Shown here: positions 6,546-10,286 of the stretch, piece after piece
Position numbering within the stretch: position 1 is the stretch's first letter
Layout of the letters: every line of letters begins with the position of its first letter
Assembly (NCBI GenBank): GCA_963977945.1
Contig: CAXBQO010000034.1
Location: forward strand, 1-10,286
Origin: CALMJB01 sp963977945
Lineage (GTDB): Bacteria > Actinomycetota > Actinomycetes > Nanopelagicales > Nanopelagicaceae
Length of the DNA stretch: 10,286 bases
Reading direction: 5' to 3'
The notes under the pieces: model-generated
Seen by the model: only the letters and a program-made list of their open reading frames with translations
Told to the model about the DNA's origin: nothing
The model's database searches: none
Position numbers and translations under genes: made by a program

Positions 6546-7657
6546 TTTTTTACCTTAGGTGTAGTTGAGTCCAAACTTATCTTGGACTTGTTTTGGAAAA
6601 ATCCAATTGAAATCAATACAAAAATCATAATTGCAAAACCACAAATGGCGGCCAGCCATAACGGTAAAAATGCTGCAATAACTGTTGGAAAAGCAAACAT
6701 CGCACTTATTAAATACAAAATTACAGTTGTACGTTGCTGAGAGTTTCCAAACCGCATTATTTTGTGATGTAAGTGCTCTCGATCTGCGGTAAATGGCGAA
6801 CGACCAGCTTTAACTCTGCGAATTATCGCCAATAAGAAGTCTAGAAGTGGCACCGCCAAAATTGTGATTGGCAAAATCAATGGCAAATTAGCTGCCCCTT
6901 GTTTGTTGTTAGTTAATTCGCTGATATCAATTTGGCCAGTCAAAGTTATTGCCGAAGCGCTCAAAATTAATCCTAAAAACATTGCGCCAGAATCACCCAT
7001 GAATATTCGAGCCGGAAAAAAATTATGCGGTAAAAATCCAAGACAAGTTCCCAAAACTAATGCAGTCATTAAAGATGCTGTTCCTGCGCGGCTATATCCA
7101 TTTTCAATTGCCAATAGATAGGAGAAAGCAAAGAAAGATAAGGAAGAAATTGCAACTAAACCTACAGCTAATCCATCTAAGCCATCCACAAAATTAACCG
7201 CATTAATTACAACCATGACAAATAAAATTGTCAGTATCTGCCCAATTGTTGGTGGCAAAGTCAAAATTCCATTAATTGGTAGCCACAAAAGTTGTACTCC
7301 AAACAACACCAAAATTGCCGCAGCTAATGCTTGCCCAGCAAATTTTGTGAGTGGATCCAAATCAAATCGATCATCAATCATTCCAAGTACCAAAATAAAA
7401 GTTGCACTTACAAATATTCCAAGTGTTTCTCGGGAAAAAGATTTTTCAACCAGTGGAAGATTTCTGGCAATTAATAATGTGATTGCAACTGATACCCATA
7501 ACGCCAAGCCACCCCATCTTGGAGTCGGAAGTTCGTGAATATCGCGAGCTCTTATTTTCATAACCGCGCCAGATTTGCTGGCAAACTTTCTAACAATCGG
7601 CGTCGCTAAGAAGGCGATGACCGCTGCGATTAATATTGTGGTGGAGTACTCGCGCAT
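6542..7657 (-). CDS. wecA: Polyprenyl-phosphate GlcNAc-1-phosphate transferase (WecA/Rfe/TagO type)
   Basis: Integral membrane enzyme that moves a sugar-1-phosphate, probably GlcNAc-1-P from UDP-GlcNAc, onto a polyprenyl-phosphate lipid. This starts a cell-wall glycan; in mycobacteria it is the arabinogalactan linker. The 371-residue protein has about ten or eleven hydrophobic segments and all the family motifs: PTPRWGG (44-50), the Mg-binding Asp pair in GMIDDRFDL (Asp95-Asp96), NAVNFVDGLDGLA (152-164), PARIFMGDSG (215-224), and HLHH (295-298) in a basic cytoplasmic loop. The His-rich motif separates WecA/TagO types from MraY. The exact sugar cannot be read from sequence. The ATG directly follows the glyA stop (TAG then ATG, no gap) without a clear Shine-Dalgarno, suggesting re-initiation. 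Its stop overlaps atpI by 4 bases. The C-terminal tail is basic. Confidence 0.92.
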   Translation of the reverse strand: MREYSTTILIAAVIAFLATPIVRKFASKSGAVMKIRARDIHELPTPRWGGLALWVSVAITLLIARNLPLVEKSFSRETLGIFVSATFILVLGMIDDRFDLDPLTKFAGQALAAAILVLFGVQLLWLPINGILTLPPTIGQILTILFVMVVINAVNFVDGLDGLAVGLVAISSLSFFAFSYLLAIENGYSRAGTASLMTALVLGTCLGFLPHNFFPARIFMGDSGAMFLGLILSASAITLTGQIDISELTNNKQGAANLPLILPITILAVPLLDFLLAIIRRVKAGRSPFTADREHLHHKIMRFGNSQQRTTVILYLISAMFAFPTVIAAFLPLWLAAICGFAIMIFVLISIGFFQNKSKISLDSTTPKVKK

Positions 7658-8950
7658 CTATTTTGGCTCGGGGTAAACCGGAAACTTTGCACACAAAGTC
7701 GCTACCTCAGATTTAATCTGATTCAATTTTTTCTCATCGCCGCCCGATTTAATTGCCGCCACAATAAATTCAGCAATCGTTTTCATTTCAGCAACGCCCA
7801 TTCCTTGTGTCGTTGTGGCAGCGCTACCAACTCGAATTCCACTGGTTATTGCCGGTGTTTGTGGGTCATATGGAATCGCATTCTTATTTAATGAAATTCC
7901 GGCAAGTCCACATAATTCATCTGCAACTTTTCCAGTCACGCCAGTCGAACGAATATCAATTAGTGCTAAGTGAGTTTGAGTTCCACCAGATACCGCACGC
8001 AACCCTTGATCAACTAATGCCGCTGCCATTGCTTGGCAATTGGTTATTACTTTTTTGGCATACTCTTTATATGAGTTACTCATGCACTCTTGAAGTGCAA
8101 TTGCCTTTCCGGCAATCGCGCTCATAATTGGTCCGCCCTGCATTCCCGGAAATACCGCTTTATCAATTGCCGCTGCATGGGCAGCTTTTGAAAGAATCAT
8201 TCCACCACGAGGTCCACGCAATACTTTGTGAGTTGTAAAAGAGACCACATCAGCAAATGGAACCGGTGATGGAATCGCTTGGCCGGCAACTAATCCAATA
8301 AAGTGCGCGGCATCAACCCACATAATTGCCCCAACTTCATCACAAATTTTTCGCACTTTTTCAAAATCTATAAGTGATGGATATGCAGTCGCACCACTAC
8401 AAATCATTTTAGGTTTATGTTCAATTGCTAAATCTCGCAATTGGTCGTAATCAATTAATTCATCAGATTCCCTAACGCCATAAGAAACAACGTTGAACCA
8501 CTTGCCAGAAAAATTAACTTTTGAACCATGTGTTAAGTGACCACCGTGTGGCAGTGACATCGCAAGTACGGTGTCACCAGGTTTTGTAAACGCAGAATAA
8601 ACTGCGATGTTTGCAGTCGCACCAGAGTGTGGTTGCAAATTTGCATGTTCGGCGTTGAAAAGTTTTTTTGCTCGTTCAATTCCGATTACTTCAACTTTAT
8701 CTACCTCTTCGCAACCACCGTAATAACGCTTACCTGGATAACCTTCGGCGTATTTATTTGAAAGTGTGGAACCCATTGCCGCTAACACCGCGGGCGAAGT
8801 GAAATTTTCACTGGCAATTAATTGCAATTTATTTCGTTGCCGCTCTAACTCGGATAAAACTACCGCGGCTATTTCTGGATCTTGACGCTCCATCGCATTG
8901 AAATCTGGACCGTAATACTTTTCATTTCGATTGAGCGGCTGGTTACTCAT
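7658..8950 (-). CDS. glyA: Serine hydroxymethyltransferase
   Basis: Cytosolic PLP enzyme that turns serine and tetrahydrofolate into glycine and 5,10-methylene-tetrahydrofolate, the main source of one-carbon units. With the start at 8950 it is 430 residues, a normal length. Key points: LIASENFTS (44-52); NLQPHSGATAN (104-114); Asp213 and His216 in WVDAAHF, which contact the PLP ring; the PLP Schiff-base lysine Lys242 in TTHKVLRGPRGG (239-250); and the substrate-carboxylate Arg372 in ITSGIRVG. All catalytic residues are intact. An in-frame upstream start (8983) exists, but the ATG at 8950 overlaps the preceding stop as ATGA and gives the expected N-terminus, so I prefer it. There is no strong Shine-Dalgarno, which fits coupling to the upstream gene. 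A glycine riboswitch would have no room here. Confidence 0.98.
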   Translation of the reverse strand: MSNQPLNRNEKYYGPDFNAMERQDPEIAAVVLSELERQRNKLQLIASENFTSPAVLAAMGSTLSNKYAEGYPGKRYYGGCEEVDKVEVIGIERAKKLFNAEHANLQPHSGATANIAVYSAFTKPGDTVLAMSLPHGGHLTHGSKVNFSGKWFNVVSYGVRESDELIDYDQLRDLAIEHKPKMICSGATAYPSLIDFEKVRKICDEVGAIMWVDAAHFIGLVAGQAIPSPVPFADVVSFTTHKVLRGPRGGMILSKAAHAAAIDKAVFPGMQGGPIMSAIAGKAIALQECMSNSYKEYAKKVITNCQAMAAALVDQGLRAVSGGTQTHLALIDIRSTGVTGKVADELCGLAGISLNKNAIPYDPQTPAITSGIRVGSAATTTQGMGVAEMKTIAEFIVAAIKSGGDEKKLNQIKSEVATLCAKFPVYPEPK

Positions 8951-9684
8951 GGGACGATAGTAATAGCCAACTCTGAACTCCACGCTTTGATTTGTTCGTA
9001 AGTTATAGCACCCTCCCGCACAAGCTTGATGGAATTTTCGGTCAAGATCTCAATAATTGTTGATGGGAATGAGTTGACATTTTGAGCATCAAAAAAAAGA
9101 CTCACCATAATTTGGCTGCTTCCACTAATTCCACTGTTTCTACTGTTTCCACTGTTTACATTGCTGCCGCTTATAGCTAATTGATTATTTTTAATCGCAG
9201 CATTTATTTCAGATGAGTTCATTTTTGTGCTTGCAACAGCAAGTGGACCAGTTTGTTCCAATAACTTTAATAAAAATTTTTGATCTGGAACTCTTACATT
9301 CACCAAATTTGATTGCGTACCTAAATTCCAATTCAAACCAGGTTGAGTTTTCATAGTAATTGAAACTGCCCCAGGCCAGCAGCGAGTAAATAATTTAAAA
9401 AGCGAATCGGTGGGCTGCAGATTTAGCGAACATACTCCGGTAACGGTGCTGACCCTTGGCAAAAATACTTGGAATAAATCAGTATCTGGTTTATTTAAAA
9501 GTTTGTGTAAATTTGAAACCGCCTCGGTATCGAAAGCATCAACCAAATAGAGATATCCGTTTTCTGCCGGAGCGATAATAATTTCGCTATTTTTTATAGA
9601 TTTATAAGCTTGATCTAATTCAGCTTCGTAATTTGCTGCTGCTGTATCTGCTACTTGCGGCAGTGAAATAATTTTCGTGCTCAT
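8947..9684 (-). CDS. Divergent Sua5/YrdC/TsaC-family protein (putative threonylcarbamoyl-AMP synthase)
   Basis: By position (between prmC and glyA) and sequence this is the actinobacterial Sua5/TsaC homologue. Members make threonylcarbamoyl-AMP from Thr, bicarbonate and ATP for tRNA t6A37. The 245-residue protein keeps family landmarks: VDAFDTEAVSNLHKLL (48-63), FTRCWPGAVSIT (99-110), LGTQSNLVNVRVP (121-133) and TGPLAVAS (145-152). The signature motifs are altered. The usual PTDTVYG is PAENGYL (39-45). The Lys and Arg of the KGRP-like segment are Leu63 and Lys65. The usual SAN motif is STK (152-154). An Asn/Ser/Gly stretch at 171-190 includes a 3-residue repeat. Activity is therefore doubtful, and it may be degenerate or repurposed. 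It has no stop codon or frameshift and sits in ATGA overlap with both neighbours, so it is still translated as a full gene. I leave the symbol blank because function is unsure. Confidence 0.8.
   Translation of the reverse strand: MSTKIISLPQVADTAAANYEAELDQAYKSIKNSEIIIAPAENGYLYLVDAFDTEAVSNLHKLLNKPDTDLFQVFLPRVSTVTGVCSLNLQPTDSLFKLFTRCWPGAVSITMKTQPGLNWNLGTQSNLVNVRVPDQKFLLKLLEQTGPLAVASTKMNSSEINAAIKNNQLAISGSNVNSGNSRNSGISGSSQIMVSLFFDAQNVNSFPSTIIEILTENSIKLVREGAITYEQIKAWSSELAITIVP
9121..9156 (-). repeat. 9-bp tandem repeat inside the Sua5-like gene
   Basis: Four 9-bp units in a row on the plus strand: TCCACTAAT, TCCACTGTT, TCTACTGTT, TCCACTGTT. They are in frame and, read on the coding strand, encode Asn-Ser-Gly, Asn-Ser-Arg, Asn-Ser-Gly and Ile-Ser-Gly at residues 177-188. 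The short unit and near-identity suggest recent slippage. Copy number may vary between strains without breaking the frame. Confidence 0.85.
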
Positions 9685-10286
9685 ATATTTTTCAAGATTC
9701 CACTGGTAAAACGATCTCTGCTATTTAAATCTTTATGCCCCTGCACCTCTTTAAAGGCATGCGAAAACATTTGAGCGATTTTGTCTGCGTGAGATTCATG
9801 ATGTTCCATAATAAACACACCATCAGGTTTAAGCATTCGGATTGCATTTTTTAAAAATAGAGCTGGAATTTCTGTGCCATCACTTCCGCCACGGAGCGCA
9901 ATTTTTGGTTCATATTTATCAACTTCTGAGTTCAAAGTTTCACCATCTGGCACATATGGCGGATTAGCCACAACCAAATCGGCTTTTACACCAATAAGAG
10001 CATCGGCGACATCTTCGTTAACCACTCTTATCGGCACTTCATACTTTGCAATATTTTTTTGTAGGTAATTTATTGCTTCCGTTGATTTCTCTACCGCAGT
10101 AATTTGTAAATCTCTGGCTTTAAGAGCGGCTTCGGCAAATAGCGCAATTGAAATCGCACCAGAACCTGCACCTAAATCAATAACTGATTTAACTTGATTA
10201 TTTGCCAAAATAAATTGCAAAGCAATATCAACTAAAACTTCAGTCTCTGGTCGTGGGATGAGTACACCCGGACCTACAAATAACTC
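9681..10286 (-). CDS. prmC: Peptide chain release factor N5-glutamine methyltransferase (5'-partial)
   Basis: SAM-dependent methyltransferase that methylates the Gln of the GGQ motif in release factors RF1/RF2, raising termination efficiency. The reading frame stays open to the window edge, so the gene is cut at its 5' end. 201 residues are visible, beginning ELFVGPGVLIPRPETEVLVD. PRPETE (visible residues 11-16) is a hallmark of PrmC. The SAM-binding motif DLGAGSG is at 37-43 and the catalytic NPPY, which holds the target glutamine, is at 108-111 (VVANPPYVP). LRGGSDGTE follows further on. About 80 residues of the N-terminal substrate-binding domain are missing. A TTG at 10220 is not a plausible start because the conserved PRPETE motif lies upstream of it. 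The stop overlaps the start of the Sua5-like gene (ATGA). prfA would be expected just upstream. Confidence 0.96.
   Translation of the reverse strand, partial: ELFVGPGVLIPRPETEVLVDIALQFILANNQVKSVIDLGAGSGAISIALFAEAALKARDLQITAVEKSTEAINYLQKNIAKYEVPIRVVNEDVADALIGVKADLVVANPPYVPDGETLNSEVDKYEPKIALRGGSDGTEIPALFLKNAIRMLKPDGVFIMEHHESHADKIAQMFSHAFKEVQGHKDLNSRDRFTSGILKNI

Noticed and set aside
8951..8983. Longer glyA start adding 11 residues (MEFRVGYYYRP)
   Set aside because: These residues are unlike SHMT N-termini and lie inside the Sua5-like gene. The ATG at 8950 in the ATGA overlap fits the pattern of the neighbouring genes.
9681..10220. prmC starting at the TTG at 10220
   Set aside because: The same frame remains open to the window edge and carries the conserved PRPETE motif upstream of that codon, so the gene is cut by the window and does not start there.
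1..10286. A novel defence system, mobile element or CRISPR locus
   Set aside because: Every gene belongs to a conserved housekeeping neighbourhood. No transposase, integrase, repeat-spacer array, att-like repeat or compositional break was found.

Overview
This window is a run of thirteen genes, all on the minus strand, from an AT-rich bacterium. It reads from the right edge (upstream) to the left edge (downstream): prmC (5'-partial) - sua5/tsaC-like - glyA - wecA-like - atpI - atpZ-like - atpB - atpE - atpF - atpH - atpA - atpG - atpD (3'-partial). No convincing gene lies on the plus strand, and no RNA gene, mobile element, CRISPR array or intrinsic terminator was seen. The longest gap between genes is about 110 bases, so no stretch of more than 300 bases lacks a gene.

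The order prmC-sua5-glyA-rfe/wecA-atpI-atpBEFHAGD is typical of Actinomycetota. So are the long delta subunit (276 aa), the gamma N-terminus and the c-subunit C-terminal half. The DNA is unusually AT-rich for that phylum (many TTA, AAA and ATT codons) and very tightly packed. I infer a streamlined, low-GC actinobacterium such as the freshwater acI/Nanopelagicales group. That assignment comes from gene order and composition, not from a database match.

Right part (about 7658-10286): PrmC methylates release factors, the Sua5/YrdC-like protein belongs to the tRNA t6A enzyme family, and GlyA makes glycine and one-carbon units. Each is joined to the next by a 4-base ATGA stop/start overlap. The Sua5-like protein is the oddest gene here. 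It keeps the fold landmarks of the family, but its three signature active-site motifs are degenerate and it carries a short Asn-Ser-Gly tandem repeat encoded by a 9-bp DNA repeat.

Middle (5941-7657): a WecA/Rfe-type polyprenyl-phosphate sugar-phosphate transferase for cell-wall glycan assembly starts directly after the glyA stop. It is followed by two small membrane proteins of the AtpI and AtpZ types, again with ATGA overlaps.

Left part (1-5837): the F1Fo ATP synthase operon. AtpB (a), AtpE (c) and AtpF (b) form the membrane motor and stator. AtpH (delta), AtpA (alpha), AtpG (gamma) and AtpD (beta) belong to F1 and the stalk. Catalytic residues are intact in all of them as far as seen. The only sizeable non-coding gaps lie before atpB (hairpins), before atpE and before atpA. 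The last two are almost pure purine on the coding strand and may raise translation of these multi-copy subunits. atpC (epsilon) would be expected just past the left edge, after the rest of atpD.
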